Source: Bordetella ansorpii (lineage in GTDB: Bacteria; Pseudomonadota; Gammaproteobacteria; Burkholderiales; Burkholderiaceae_B). Taken from it: a stretch of 64,000 nt of DNA. Where the stretch lies: positions 17,775-81,774 of the forward strand of contig NZ_FKBS01000015.1 in the NCBI RefSeq assembly GCF_900078315.1, read 5' to 3'. How positions within the stretch are numbered: position 1 is the stretch's first letter; each line of letters begins with the position of its first letter. The position numbers were made by a program, and so were the translations under genes. Under the pieces are notes generated by a model that was not told the origin of the DNA, searched no databases, and was given only the letters and a program-made list of their open reading frames with translations. Positions 28,239 through 38,559 of this stretch are shown here, piece by piece.

Positions 28239-28862
28239 ATGGCACGTTATATTGGACCCAAGTGCAAGCTCTCGCGCCGCGAGGGTACTGACCTGTTCCT
28301 CAAGAGCGCCCGCCGCTCGCTGGATTCCAAGTGCAAGCTGGACTCCAAGCCCGGCCAGCACGGTCGCACCTCCGGCGCCCGTACGTCGGACTACGGCCTG
28401 CAACTGCGCGAGAAGCAAAAGCTCAAGCGCATGTACGGCGTTCTGGAAAAGCAGTTCCGCAAGTACTTCGCTGAAGCCGACCGCGTCCGTGGCAACACGG
28501 GCGAGAAGCTGATCCAGCTGCTGGAATCGCGTCTGGACAACGTCGTCTACCGCATGGGCTTCGGCTCGACGCGCGCTGAAGCGCGTCAGCTGGTCAGCCA
28601 CCGCGCCATCGAGCTGAACGGCCACACCGCCGACATCGCCTCGATGCTGGTCAAGGCTGGCGACGTCATCAGCGTCCGCGAGAAGTCGAAGACGCAAGGC
28701 CGCATCAAGGAATCGCTCGATCTGGCCACCAGCATCGGCATGCCCCAGTGGGTCGAAGTCGACACCGCCAAGATGTCCGGCGTGTTCAAGTCGGCTCCCG
28801 ATCGCGCTGATGTCGCTCGCGACATCAACGAATCGATGGTCGTCGAACTGTACTCGCGTTAA
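28239..28862 (+). CDS. rpsD: 30S ribosomal protein S4
   Basis: 207-residue S4, primary assembly protein of the 16S 5' domain. S4 RNA-binding domain near residues 95-155 ([34 protein letters not shown]). Followed by 202 bases of structured non-coding sequence before rpoA, unusually long for this operon. Confidence 0.98.
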   Translation: MARYIGPKCKLSRREGTDLFLKSARRSLDSKCKLDSKPGQHGRTSGARTSDYGLQLREKQKLKRMYGVLEKQFRKYFAEADRVRGNTGEKLIQLLESRLDNVVYRMGFGSTRAEARQLVSHRAIELNGHTADIASMLVKAGDVISVREKSKTQGRIKESLDLATSIGMPQWVEVDTAKMSGVFKSAPDRADVARDINESMVVELYSR

Positions 28863-28870
28863 TTCGCGAT

Positions 28871-28899
28871 GGCCTGCCGGCGCATTGCGCTGGCAGGCC
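28871..28899 (+). other. Strong hairpin just after rpsD
   Basis: GGCCTGCC (28871-28878) pairs with GGCAGGCC (28892-28899) and GCGC with GCGC inside, around an ATT loop, forming an almost unbroken 13-pair stem. No T run follows. It may be a processing or mRNA-stabilising structure inside the alpha operon. Confidence 0.6.
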
Positions 28900-28922
28900 G
28901 GTACGAAACGCATCGCCGTCAT

Positions 28923-28999
28923 GGCCCGCTACCGCCTTTCTGGTGGAGCGGGCCTTGCGGTTGTGTGAAGCGAGGCGTGGCGACTAGCCCGCAAACCTT
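28923..28999 (+). promoter_or_regulatory. Alternative hairpins ahead of rpoA (attenuator-like)
   Basis: AGCGGGCC (28947-28954) can pair with GGCCCGCT upstream (28923-28930) or, through GCGGGC, with GCCCGC downstream (28987-28992), the latter followed by AAACC and a six-T run. The two foldings exclude each other, as in attenuators. The second hairpin has a loop of over 30 bases, which weakens the case. Confidence 0.35.
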
Positions 29000-29064
29000 T
29001 TTTCCCACCTTCCATCAGCCTTATCGGTGTAACGAGCCGAGGGTATTGAAAAGGAACTCAGTAC

Positions 29065-30051
29065 ATGTCCACTCAAGGTTTCCTGAAGCCGCGTTCCATC
29101 GAAGTCGAACCGGTCGGCACGCATCACGCCAAGATCGTGATGGAGCCGTTCGAGCGCGGTTACGGCCACACGCTGGGCAACGCCCTGCGCCGCATCCTGC
29201 TGTCGTCGATGACCGGCTACGCGCCCACCGAAGTGCAGATGACGGGTGTCGTGCATGAATACTCGACCATCCCCGGCGTGCGCGAAGACGTGGTCGACAT
29301 CCTGCTGAACCTGAAGGGCGTGGTGTTCAAGCTGCACAATCGCGACGAAGTCACCCTGGTCCTGCGCAAGAACGGCGCCGGCGTGGTGGTGGCCGGCGAT
29401 ATCGAGCTGCCGCACGACGTCGAGATCATCAACCCCGACCACGCCATCTGCAACCTGACCGACGCCGGCAAGCTCGAGATGCAGATCAAGGTCGAGAAGG
29501 GCCGTGGCTATGTGCCGGGCAACGTGCGCGCGCTGTCGGAAGACCGCACCCACACCATCGGCCGCATCGTGCTGGACGCGTCGTTCAGCCCCGTGCGCCG
29601 CGTCAGCTACGCGGTGGAAAGCGCCCGTGTGGAACAGCGTACCGACCTCGACAAGCTGGTTCTGGACGTCGAAACCAACGGCGTGATCTCGCCCGAGGAA
29701 GCCGTGCGCCAGTCGGCCCGCATCCTGATGGACCAGATCTCCGTGTTCGCCGCCCTGGAAGGCGCGGGCGATTCGTACGAAGCCCCGGTCCGCGGCACGC
29801 CGCAGATCGACCCCGTGCTGCTGCGCCCGGTCGACGACCTGGAACTGACCGTGCGTTCGGCCAACTGCCTGAAGGCCGAAAACATCTACTACATCGGCGA
29901 CCTGATCCAGCGTACCGAGAACGAACTGCTCAAGACCCCGAACCTGGGTCGCAAGTCGCTCAACGAGATCAAGGAAGTGCTGGCCGCACGCGGCCTGACG
30001 CTGGGCATGAAGCTCGAAAACTGGCCCCCGCTGGGTCTCGAGCGCCCCTGA
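29065..30051 (+). CDS. rpoA: RNA polymerase alpha subunit
   Basis: 328 residues. The N-terminal dimerisation domain ([19 protein letters not shown]) assembles polymerase; the C-terminal domain (about 245-328) binds UP elements and activators. Arg264 in [19 protein letters not shown] is the counterpart of the DNA-binding Arg265 of E. coli. Start ATG 29065 follows an AAGGAACTC site. The extra 5' leader suggests separate control of rpoA from rpsD. Confidence 0.98.
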   Translation: MSTQGFLKPRSIEVEPVGTHHAKIVMEPFERGYGHTLGNALRRILLSSMTGYAPTEVQMTGVVHEYSTIPGVREDVVDILLNLKGVVFKLHNRDEVTLVLRKNGAGVVVAGDIELPHDVEIINPDHAICNLTDAGKLEMQIKVEKGRGYVPGNVRALSEDRTHTIGRIVLDASFSPVRRVSYAVESARVEQRTDLDKLVLDVETNGVISPEEAVRQSARILMDQISVFAALEGAGDSYEAPVRGTPQIDPVLLRPVDDLELTVRSANCLKAENIYYIGDLIQRTENELLKTPNLGRKSLNEIKEVLAARGLTLGMKLENWPPLGLERP

Positions 30052-30076
30052 GCGTTGTAAGCGTCCCACAGGCGAT

Positions 30077-30101
30077 GGCGCACGATGTGTTATCGTGCGC
30101 C
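30077..30101 (+). other. Hairpin between rpoA and rplQ
   Basis: GGCGCACGAT (30077-30086) pairs perfectly with ATCGTGCGCC (30092-30101) around GTGTT. No T run follows, so it is not a classic terminator; a smaller CGGGTTT/AAACCCG hairpin lies at 30156-30175. The 190-base gap holds no reading frame. Confidence 0.5.
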
Positions 30102-30241
30102 CCGCCTCGGGCAATCCAGATTTTTGCAGTACCTCTTTTCCACCGGACCGCGACTCGGGTTTCAACGTAAACCCGGCCGATAGAAGAACCGGATAACCAC
30201 GAAGACGGAAACGTCCTCACCTAGATTCAAAGGAAATCATC

Positions 30242-30637
30242 ATGCGTCACGGTAATGGCCTTCGCAAACTCAATCGCACCAGCAGCCACCGTCTTGCCAT
30301 GTTCCGCAACATGGCCGTTTCGCTGATCACTCACGAAGCGATCAAGACCACCCTGCCGAAGGCGAAAGAACTGCGCCGCGTCGTCGAACCCCTGATCACG
30401 CTGGGCAAAGAGCCCACCCTGGCCAACAAGCGCCTGGCGTTTGCTCGCCTGCGCGATCGCGACGCCGTGGTCAAGCTGTTTGCCGACATCGGCCCGCGCT
30501 ACGCGGCCCGTAACGGCGGCTACACCCGCATCCTGAAGATGGGCTTCCGTCAAGGCGACAACGCTCCCATGGCTTTCATGGAACTGGTTGACCGTCCGGA
30601 AGTCGATGCTTCGGAAACCGAAGGCGACGCCGAATAA
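30242..30637 (+). CDS. rplQ: 50S ribosomal protein L17
   Basis: 131-residue L17 at the tunnel exit. Begins [20 protein letters not shown] and carries [20 protein letters not shown]; acidic C-terminal tail. Last gene of the ribosomal cluster, with AAAGGAAAT as ribosome site and a strong terminator 40 bases later. Confidence 0.98.
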   Translation: MRHGNGLRKLNRTSSHRLAMFRNMAVSLITHEAIKTTLPKAKELRRVVEPLITLGKEPTLANKRLAFARLRDRDAVVKLFADIGPRYAARNGGYTRILKMGFRQGDNAPMAFMELVDRPEVDASETEGDAE

Positions 30638-30675
30638 CACGGCAACGCATCGGCAGCGTCGTATGCTGAAAGTAG

Positions 30676-30697
30676 AACGGGCCTTCGGGCCCGTTTT
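30676..30697 (+). terminator. Rho-independent terminator after rplQ
   Basis: AACGGGCC (30676-30683), TTCG tetraloop, GGCCCGTT (30688-30695), then more T. A perfect eight-pair stem with a stable UUCG loop ending the spc/alpha transcript. Confidence 0.9.
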
Positions 30698-30799
30698 GCT
30701 TTCGGGGCGCCGGTATCGGCGGCGATGCCTTGCGCGCGTTGGCGCGGCGCCGGGGCAGCGTGCCGGGCCGCTGGCCACCGCGATTGGATCGCAGTCCAG

Positions 30800-31243
30800 T
30801 CAGCCGGCCGGGTCCGGCGAGGCCTCGCGCAGCGCCTGAGCCGTTTCCGCCAGCACCCGCGCATCCGCCTGGGGCGGCATGATGAAGGTCAGGTCGCGCT
30901 CTTCGATGTACTGGGTGGACGTCACGTCCTGCGGGTCGTGCATGGGAATCACGTGCGCATGGGCGTGCGCGACGTGGATGCCGGTGTACGCGAACGCCAC
31001 GCGCGGCACGTCGTACAACTGCTTCATGCGGCGCGCCAGGCGCTGGCCCAGGGCGAGCGATTGCGCCGCGATTTCGGGCGGCAGATCCTCGAAGTACGGG
31101 TGGTGCGCCTTCGGGATGATCAGCACATGGCCCGGGCGCACCGGATGGATGTCCAGGAACGCCAGCAGGGCGTCGTCCTCGTGCACGACGTGGGCGGGGA
31201 TATCGCGCCGCGCGATGCGGCAGAACAGGCAATCGTCCGACAT
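30800..31243 (-). CDS. HIT-family nucleotide hydrolase
   Basis: 147 residues. Starts MSDDCLFCRIARRDIPAHVV and ends with the histidine triad HVAHAHAHVI near residue 100, the active site of HIT hydrolases and transferases acting on nucleoside phosphoramidates or dinucleoside polyphosphates. Start at 31243 is backed by GGAGAG eight bases upstream. The reading frame stays open far upstream, opposite cutA and dsbD, but that is an artefact. Divergent from cutA. Confidence 0.9.
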   Translation of the reverse strand: MSDDCLFCRIARRDIPAHVVHEDDALLAFLDIHPVRPGHVLIIPKAHHPYFEDLPPEIAAQSLALGQRLARRMKQLYDVPRVAFAYTGIHVAHAHAHVIPMHDPQDVTSTQYIEERDLTFIMPPQADARVLAETAQALREASPDPAG

Positions 31244-31327
31244 GCAGGGTCTCTCCGGGCAAGGGTGGGCCGAATCGATAAAATACTCCCGGCGGTCCGT
31301 CGTGGACCGATTTTTCCGGAGCCCCGC

Positions 31328-31669
31328 ATGATGCGCGACGACGATCCGGTGCTGGTGATCAGCAACGCGCCCGACACGCTGCTGGCCAAGCGCATCGCCC
31401 ACGTGCTGGTCGAGGACGGCCTGGCCGCCTGCGTGAACCTTGGCGTGCCCGCGCTGTCCGTATATCGCTGGCAAGGCGAGATCGAGGGCGCCGAGGAAAT
31501 CCCGCTCACCATCAAGACCACCTGGGCCCGCCAGCAGGACGTGGTGCAGGCGCTGGCGCGGCTGCACCCCTACGAGGTGCCCGAAATCATCGTGGTGCCC
31601 GTCGTGGGCGGCCTGGCCTCGTATCTGGACTGGATACGCGAGCAGACCCGCCCCACGGGCGCGCAATAA
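31328..31669 (+). CDS. cutA: Divalent-cation tolerance protein CutA
   Basis: 113 residues of the CutA1 family, a trimeric ferredoxin-like fold linked to copper tolerance in E. coli but of unclear biochemical role. Motifs: LVEDGLAACVNLG, YRWQGEIEGAEEIPLTIKT and HPYEVPEIIVVPV. GGAG precedes ATG 31328. Nine bases before dsbD, the same pair as in many proteobacteria. Confidence 0.93.
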   Translation: MMRDDDPVLVISNAPDTLLAKRIAHVLVEDGLAACVNLGVPALSVYRWQGEIEGAEEIPLTIKTTWARQQDVVQALARLHPYEVPEIIVVPVVGGLASYLDWIREQTRPTGAQ

Positions 31670-31678
31670 GAGAACGCC

Positions 31679-33631
31679 ATGCGGCAGCAAGCAGCGGTTT
31701 CCGTCGGCCCATCCCGTGCAGCCTGGCTGCGCGCCTGGGCGTTCCTGTGCCTGCTGGCGCTGTGCGCGCTGCTGGCCGGCCGCCATGCCAATGCCGCTAC
31801 CGAGGCCGACTTCCTCGACCCCGAGAAGGCTTTCGCCTTCAGCGCCACGATGACGGCGCCCGATACCCTGGAACTGCGCTACAAGGTCGCCCCGGGCTAT
31901 TACATGTACCGTGAGCGCTTCGCGCTGGCCGCCGATCCGGCCCAGCCGGTGGTGCTGGGCGATCCCATCTATCCCCAGGGCGAGGTCAAGCACGATCCCA
32001 CCTTCGACAAGGAGATGGAGGTCTATCACCGCGACCTGGCCATCCGGGTGCCGCTGGCCGCGGGCGCGCAGGGGCCGCTTACGATCACCGTCACCAGCCA
32101 GGGCTGCGCGGATGCCGGCCTGTGCTATCCGCCCATGGATCACGCCGTGAAGCTGGTGGCCGCGGGCACCGGGTATGCCATAGAAGGCCGGCAGGCGTCG
32201 TCGCCGGAGCAGGGCGCGGGATTGAGCCTCGCCCAATCCTCGCAAGGCAGTACGCCTGCGGTAGCGGGCACCGGCGCCACGGCCCCGGCCGACACCAGCC
32301 TGGGTTCCCTGCTGCATGCCGGCGACGTCGGCCTGGCGGGCGCGCTCAGCGGCCTGGGCTGGCTCAAGACGGCGGGCGTGTTCCTGCTGCTGGGCCTGCT
32401 GCTGGCGTTCACACCCTGCGTGCTGCCCATGATTCCCATCCTGTCCTCGGTGGTGCTGGGCGGCGCGCAGCGGCCCTCGCGCTGGCGTGGGCTGGGCCTG
32501 GCGGCGGCCTATGTGCTGGGCATGTCGGTGGTGTACACGGCCCTGGGCGTGGCCGCGGGCCTCAGCGGGGCAGGCCTGGCCGCCTGGCTGCAGACGCCAT
32601 GGGTGCGGGGCCTGTTCGCATTGCTGCTGGCCGTGCTGGCCCTGGCCATGTTCGACGCCTTCACGTTCCAGATGCCGTCGGGCGTGCAGGCCCGGCTGGC
32701 CGAGCGGTCGAACCGGATTCCCGGTGGCCGGGTCACGGGTGCGGTGCTGATGGGGGCCGTGTCCGCCCTGATCGTGGGCCCGTGCGTGGCCGCGCCGCTG
32801 GCCGGCGCGCTGCTGTACATCTCGCAGACGGGAGACGTGTTGCTGGGAGGCTCGGCGCTGTTCGCCCTGGCCTGGGGCATGGGCGTGCCGCTGCTGCTGG
32901 TGGGGGCTTCGGCGGGCACGCTGCTGCCGCGCACCGGCCCGTGGATGGAAGGCGTCAAGCGCCTGTTCGGCCTGCTGCTGCTGGCCACGGCCTGGTGGAT
33001 GGTGATTCCCATCGTGCCCACTTGGGCGCAGATGCTGGGCTGGGCCTTCCTGGCCATCGTGGGCGCGGTCATGCTGCGGGCGTTCGACGCCTTGCCGCAG
33101 GGCGCCGGCGCCGCACGCATGTTCGGCAAGGGCCTGGGCCTGCTGCTGGCGCTGGCGGCCGCGGCATGGCTGGTCGGCGCCGTCAGCGGCGGCCGAGACG
33201 TGCTGCAGCCCCTGGCCCATCTGGCGGCGCGCGAATCCTCGGGCGGCATGGCCGCGGCCGGCGCGGCGCCCGAAGCCAGGTTCCAGCGCGTGCGCAGCAA
33301 CGCCGAGCTGGATGCGCTGCTGGCCAGCAGCTCCAGGCCGGTCATGCTGGATTTCTATGCCGACTGGTGCATCTCTTGCAAAGAGATGGAGCGCTTCACC
33401 TTCACCGACCCCCAGGTGGCCGCGCGCATGGCCGGCATGGTGCTGGTGCAGGCCGACGTCACGCAGAACAACGCCGACGATCGCGCGCTGCTCAAGCGCT
33501 TCAAGCTGTTCGGCCCGCCGGGCATCATGTTTTTCGCGCCGGGTGGCCGCGAGTTGACCGACGTCCGCGTCATCGGCTTCCAGGACGCGCGCCGCTTTGC
33601 GGCGACGCTGGAGAAAGTCAGCGCCCGCTGA
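31679..33631 (+). CDS. dsbD: Thiol:disulfide interchange protein DsbD
   Basis: 650 residues. Signal peptide of about 39 residues, then the periplasmic alpha domain with Cys143/Cys149 (CADAGLC), an eight-helix membrane domain with Cys247 (TPCVLPM) and Cys369 (GPCVAAP), and a C-terminal thioredoxin domain with Cys564/Cys567 (DWCISCKEME). All six redox cysteines are present. It passes electrons from cytoplasmic thioredoxin to the periplasm, for disulfide isomerisation and for keeping apocytochrome haem-binding cysteines reduced, which fits the nearby System II genes. Confidence 0.96.
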   Translation: MRQQAAVSVGPSRAAWLRAWAFLCLLALCALLAGRHANAATEADFLDPEKAFAFSATMTAPDTLELRYKVAPGYYMYRERFALAADPAQPVVLGDPIYPQGEVKHDPTFDKEMEVYHRDLAIRVPLAAGAQGPLTITVTSQGCADAGLCYPPMDHAVKLVAAGTGYAIEGRQASSPEQGAGLSLAQSSQGSTPAVAGTGATAPADTSLGSLLHAGDVGLAGALSGLGWLKTAGVFLLLGLLLAFTPCVLPMIPILSSVVLGGAQRPSRWRGLGLAAAYVLGMSVVYTALGVAAGLSGAGLAAWLQTPWVRGLFALLLAVLALAMFDAFTFQMPSGVQARLAERSNRIPGGRVTGAVLMGAVSALIVGPCVAAPLAGALLYISQTGDVLLGGSALFALAWGMGVPLLLVGASAGTLLPRTGPWMEGVKRLFGLLLLATAWWMVIPIVPTWAQMLGWAFLAIVGAVMLRAFDALPQGAGAARMFGKGLGLLLALAAAAWLVGAVSGGRDVLQPLAHLAARESSGGMAAAGAAPEARFQRVRSNAELDALLASSSRPVMLDFYADWCISCKEMERFTFTDPQVAARMAGMVLVQADVTQNNADDRALLKRFKLFGPPGIMFFAPGGRELTDVRVIGFQDARRFAATLEKVSAR

Positions 33632-33648
33632 GGCAATGGCAGCAATGA

Positions 33649-33688
33649 AAACGGCCGGTGTGGAAGTCTCCTTCCACACCGGCCGTTT
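33649..33688 (+). terminator. Bidirectional terminator between dsbD and hemB
   Basis: An 18-base arm (33649-33666) pairs perfectly with 33671-33688 around TCTC; A-rich on the left and T-rich on the right, so it serves the converging dsbD (+) and hemB (-) transcripts. Confidence 0.88.
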
Positions 33689-33709
33689 CGTTTTCCACCT
33701 ACGTGCCGA

Positions 33710-35340
<1,631 letters not shown>

Positions 35341-35630
35341 GGGTATACCGGGGGGGTTGATTTCGATCCCTATTGTATAATCCGGCGTTTGCAACATAGG
35401 TCCCCGCACGAGGGATCGGCAAATTCGTCCGCGATTCTTGGTCAGTAGTATCTGAGTCAAAACGGGACTGAGTAAAGAGGGGCGGGAGGCCGGAGACGAC
35501 ACGTAAGCCATCGATCATGGCCATCAGGCCATGCGCGCGGCATACGCGACGTGGAAGCAGTAGGCGTGCGGGCAGGCGTAGGCGCGGTGTTCATCGTGCC
35601 TTGATCGATACCGATCGTCGAGGTTTACAC

Positions 35631-36332
35631 ATGAAGCATGTGCTGTCCCGGATGTTGGTAGCAAGTGGGCTGATGCTGGTCGCATCGGCATACACCGTCA
35701 GTTCCGCAGCGGAAGCGGGCGCCGGACCATCGAAACCCGATGCCGCGAAGGGCGAACAGCTGTTCACTCAGGGCGATGCCGCGCGAGGCATCATCGCCTG
35801 TGTGACCTGTCACGGGCCGGGGGGCAACAGCTCGCTGCCGGCCAATCCCAATATCGCTGCCCAGCCGCACGAGTACCTGGTCAAGCAGCTCACCGACTTC
35901 AAGACCAAGGAAGGCGCCAAGATGCCTGCGCGCAATGGCGCGGGGGGCAATCCCTCGCCCATGACGGCCATCGTCCAGTCGATGACGCCACAGGACATGC
36001 AGAACGTGGCCTTGTATCTGGCTGCGCAACCCCTCAAGCAGCCTGCCACCGCCGGCCAGAAAGACCTGGTCGAACTGGGCCGCAAGATCTGGCGCGGCGG
36101 CCTGCCCGATCGCGGCGTGCCCGCCTGCGCGGCTTGCCACAGCGCCAATGGCGCCGGCATTCCCGGCCAGTATCCGCGCCTGTCGGGCCAGTTTCCCGCC
36201 TATCTGGAAGAGCAACTGAAGCTGTTTCGCAGCGGCGACCGCAAGAGCAGTGTTCCCATGCATGACATCGCGGACCGCATGACAGATGCCGACATCAAGG
36301 CCGTCGCCGACTACGCCGCCGGTCTGCGCTAA
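35631..36332 (+). CDS. Dihaem cytochrome c4
   Basis: 233 residues. Signal peptide of about 27 residues (ends SSAAEA), then two homologous cytochrome c domains with CVTCH (57-61) and CAACH (166-170). Methionine ligands are likely in the two KMPARNG and SVPMHD segments. Cytochrome c4 carries electrons from the bc1 complex to terminal oxidases in the periplasm. GAGG precedes ATG 35631. It sits directly before the ccsB-ccsA genes that would attach its haems. Confidence 0.92.
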   Translation: MKHVLSRMLVASGLMLVASAYTVSSAAEAGAGPSKPDAAKGEQLFTQGDAARGIIACVTCHGPGGNSSLPANPNIAAQPHEYLVKQLTDFKTKEGAKMPARNGAGGNPSPMTAIVQSMTPQDMQNVALYLAAQPLKQPATAGQKDLVELGRKIWRGGLPDRGVPACAACHSANGAGIPGQYPRLSGQFPAYLEEQLKLFRSGDRKSSVPMHDIADRMTDADIKAVADYAAGLR

Positions 36333-36430
36333 CATAGCGCCTGCCGGCCGTACCCCGTCAGGGGTGCTGTTTTGCAGCCGCCATTGAAACACTCGCGCAC
36401 GGAACTCAAACCCGTGTCGCACTGTCCATG

Positions 36431-36462
36431 AAGGGGAGCCGCGGCGCCGCGGCTCCCTTTTT
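36431..36462 (+). terminator. Terminator after cytochrome c4, abutting the ccsB start
   Basis: The GC-rich inverted repeat 36431-36445/36446-36460 (GGGGAGCCGCGG against CCGCGGCTCCC) runs into a TTTTT run that ends only three bases before the ccsB ATG at 36466. Confidence 0.8.
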
Positions 36463-36465
36463 CAC

Positions 36466-38547
36466 ATGAATTCAACCTTTCCCCCCCGATCCCGCTCTTC
36501 GCTGCGCAGTCTGCCTGGCGAACTGGTCGAGCTGCTGAGCTCGATGCGTTTTGCCGTCAGCCTGCTGATGTTCATCTGTGTGGCGAGCATCGTCGGGACG
36601 GTGCTGGCGCAGAACCGTCCGTCCAACACCTACGTCGACCAGTTCGGTCCGTTCTGGTACGAGGTGTTCGACAAGTTCTCCATCTGGCACGTCTACAACA
36701 GCTGGTGGTTCCTGGTGATCATGGCGTTTCTGGTGGTGTCCACCTCGATCTGCCTGATCCGCAACGCGCCCAAGATGCTGCGCGATGCCCGCTCGTTCCG
36801 CGAGCACGTGCGCGCCAGCAGCCTGCGCGCCTTCCCGCATCGCGTCGAGGCCGAACAACCCGTGCCGGTGGACCAGGCCGCCGCCGACGTGCGCGCCAGG
36901 TTGGGTCAACTGGGCTATGCCGTGCGCGAGCGACGCGACGGCGACGGCGTGATGCTGGCCGCCAAGAAGGGCAGCGCCAACCGCCTGGGCTACATCTTCG
37001 CCCACGCGGCCATGGTCATCATCTGTATTGGCGGGTTGCTGGACAGCGAACTGGCCGTGCGCCTGCAGGTCATGCTGGGCGGCAAGCATCCCATCACCGA
37101 CAACATGCTGATCGCCGACGTGCCGCCCAGCGGACGCCTGTCGGTGGACAACCCCAGCTTCCGCGCCAGCGTGCTGGTGCCCGAGGGCAGCCAGGTCGGC
37201 ACCGCCGTGGTCATGGTGGGCGATGGCGCGCTGGTGCAGCCACTGCCGTTTGCGCTGAAGCTGAAGAAGTTCATCGTGGATTACTACTCCACGGGCATGC
37301 CCAGCCGCTTCGCCAGCGAGGTCGAAGTCACCGATCCCGACAACGGCAAATCGTTCGACGCCACCATCGAGGTCAACGAGCCGCTGCGCTACAAAGGCGT
37401 CACGGTCTACCAGTCCAGCTTCGACGACGGCGGCAGTTCCGTGCAGCTCACCGGCTATCCGCTGGTGGGCGCCGAGGCCAATACGTTCCAGCTGGACGGC
37501 ACGGTGGGCAAGCAGTCCGAACTCACCGCCACGGGCGCGCAGGGCAAGCCCTATTCCATGCAGGTGGACATCACCGCGCTGCGGCCCATCAACGTCGAGG
37601 ACCTCAGTTCAGGCCGTCCCGAGGCCTCGCGCGCCGCCATGAGCCTGGGCGACCACGTGGCGTCGGTGTCGGGCAGCGCGGCCGGCAAGAAGAACGAGAA
37701 CCTGCACAACGTCGGCCCCAGCATCGAATACCGCCTGATCGACGATGCCGGCCAGGCCCACGAATTCCGCAACTACATGCTGCCGGTCACGCTGGATGGC
37801 GCGCAGGTGCTGCTGGCAGGGGTGCGCAACAGCGCCGCCGAGCCCTATCGCTATCTGCGCATCCCGACCGACGAGAACGGTTCCGTGGCCGAATTCATGC
37901 GCCTGCGCGCCGTGTTGAACGATCCGGCCGCGCGCCGCGAGGCGGCGCACCGCTTCGCGCAGCGCAATGCGCCGCCGGGATCCGACCTGGCGCCGCTGCA
38001 GACCGCGGCCGAACGCGCGCTGGAAACCTTCTCGCGCGGCGGCCTGCAGGCCATCGCGGATTTCCTGCAGACCAACACGCCGCCCACCGAGCTCGAGCGC
38101 GCCGCCGACGTGGTGGTGCGCCTGCTGGGCGCCAGCGTGGCCGAGCTGCGCACGATCGAGCGTCAGCGGGCCAATCTGCCGCCCGTCACCGAAGACGACG
38201 CGCAGGCGCAGTGGTCGCGCCTGGCCGTGGCCGCGCTGTCCGACCTGTCCGTCTATCCCGCGCCGGCCTTCTTCGCGCTCAGCGATTTCAAGCACGTGCA
38301 GGCCAGCGTGTTCCAGGTCAGCCGCACACCCGGCAAGACCACCGTCTATATCGGCTGCCTGCTGCTGATCCTGGGCGTCTTCTCCATGTTCTACATCCGT
38401 GACCGGCGCGTCTGGGCCTGGGTGCGTCCGTCCGCCAATGGCGGCAGCGACGTCCTGGCAGCCATGACGTCCCAACGGCGTACACTCGACTTCAACCAGG
38501 AATTCGAGCGCTTGCGCCAGGCTCTGACGCCGCAACCCAGGTCCTGA
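36466..38547 (+). CDS. ccsB: System II cytochrome c synthase subunit CcsB (ResB)
   Basis: 693 residues of the ResB family. Membrane helices near residues 25-45, 85-105 and 180-200, a large periplasmic region, and a last helix near residue 625-645 (TVYIGCLLLILGVFSMFYI). CcsB and CcsA together export haem and attach it to CXXCH motifs. No Shine-Dalgarno is visible ahead of the ATG, because a terminator hairpin occupies that place; a downstream start is possible but would remove little. Followed 12 bases later by ccsA. Confidence 0.92.
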   Translation: MNSTFPPRSRSSLRSLPGELVELLSSMRFAVSLLMFICVASIVGTVLAQNRPSNTYVDQFGPFWYEVFDKFSIWHVYNSWWFLVIMAFLVVSTSICLIRNAPKMLRDARSFREHVRASSLRAFPHRVEAEQPVPVDQAAADVRARLGQLGYAVRERRDGDGVMLAAKKGSANRLGYIFAHAAMVIICIGGLLDSELAVRLQVMLGGKHPITDNMLIADVPPSGRLSVDNPSFRASVLVPEGSQVGTAVVMVGDGALVQPLPFALKLKKFIVDYYSTGMPSRFASEVEVTDPDNGKSFDATIEVNEPLRYKGVTVYQSSFDDGGSSVQLTGYPLVGAEANTFQLDGTVGKQSELTATGAQGKPYSMQVDITALRPINVEDLSSGRPEASRAAMSLGDHVASVSGSAAGKKNENLHNVGPSIEYRLIDDAGQAHEFRNYMLPVTLDGAQVLLAGVRNSAAEPYRYLRIPTDENGSVAEFMRLRAVLNDPAARREAAHRFAQRNAPPGSDLAPLQTAAERALETFSRGGLQAIADFLQTNTPPTELERAADVVVRLLGASVAELRTIERQRANLPPVTEDDAQAQWSRLAVAALSDLSVYPAPAFFALSDFKHVQASVFQVSRTPGKTTVYIGCLLLILGVFSMFYIRDRRVWAWVRPSANGGSDVLAAMTSQRRTLDFNQEFERLRQALTPQPRS

Positions 38548-38559
38548 GGCTTTTCTTTC

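Noticed and set aside
31244..33679. Minus-strand extension of the HIT frame to 959 codons
   Set aside because: Only the part from 31243 shows family motifs and a ribosome site; the rest is antisense to cutA and dsbD.
35357..35381. TTGATT and TATAAT ahead of cytochrome c4
   Set aside because: Spacing is only 13 bases, too short for a sigma70 promoter, and it lies 250 bases from the gene.
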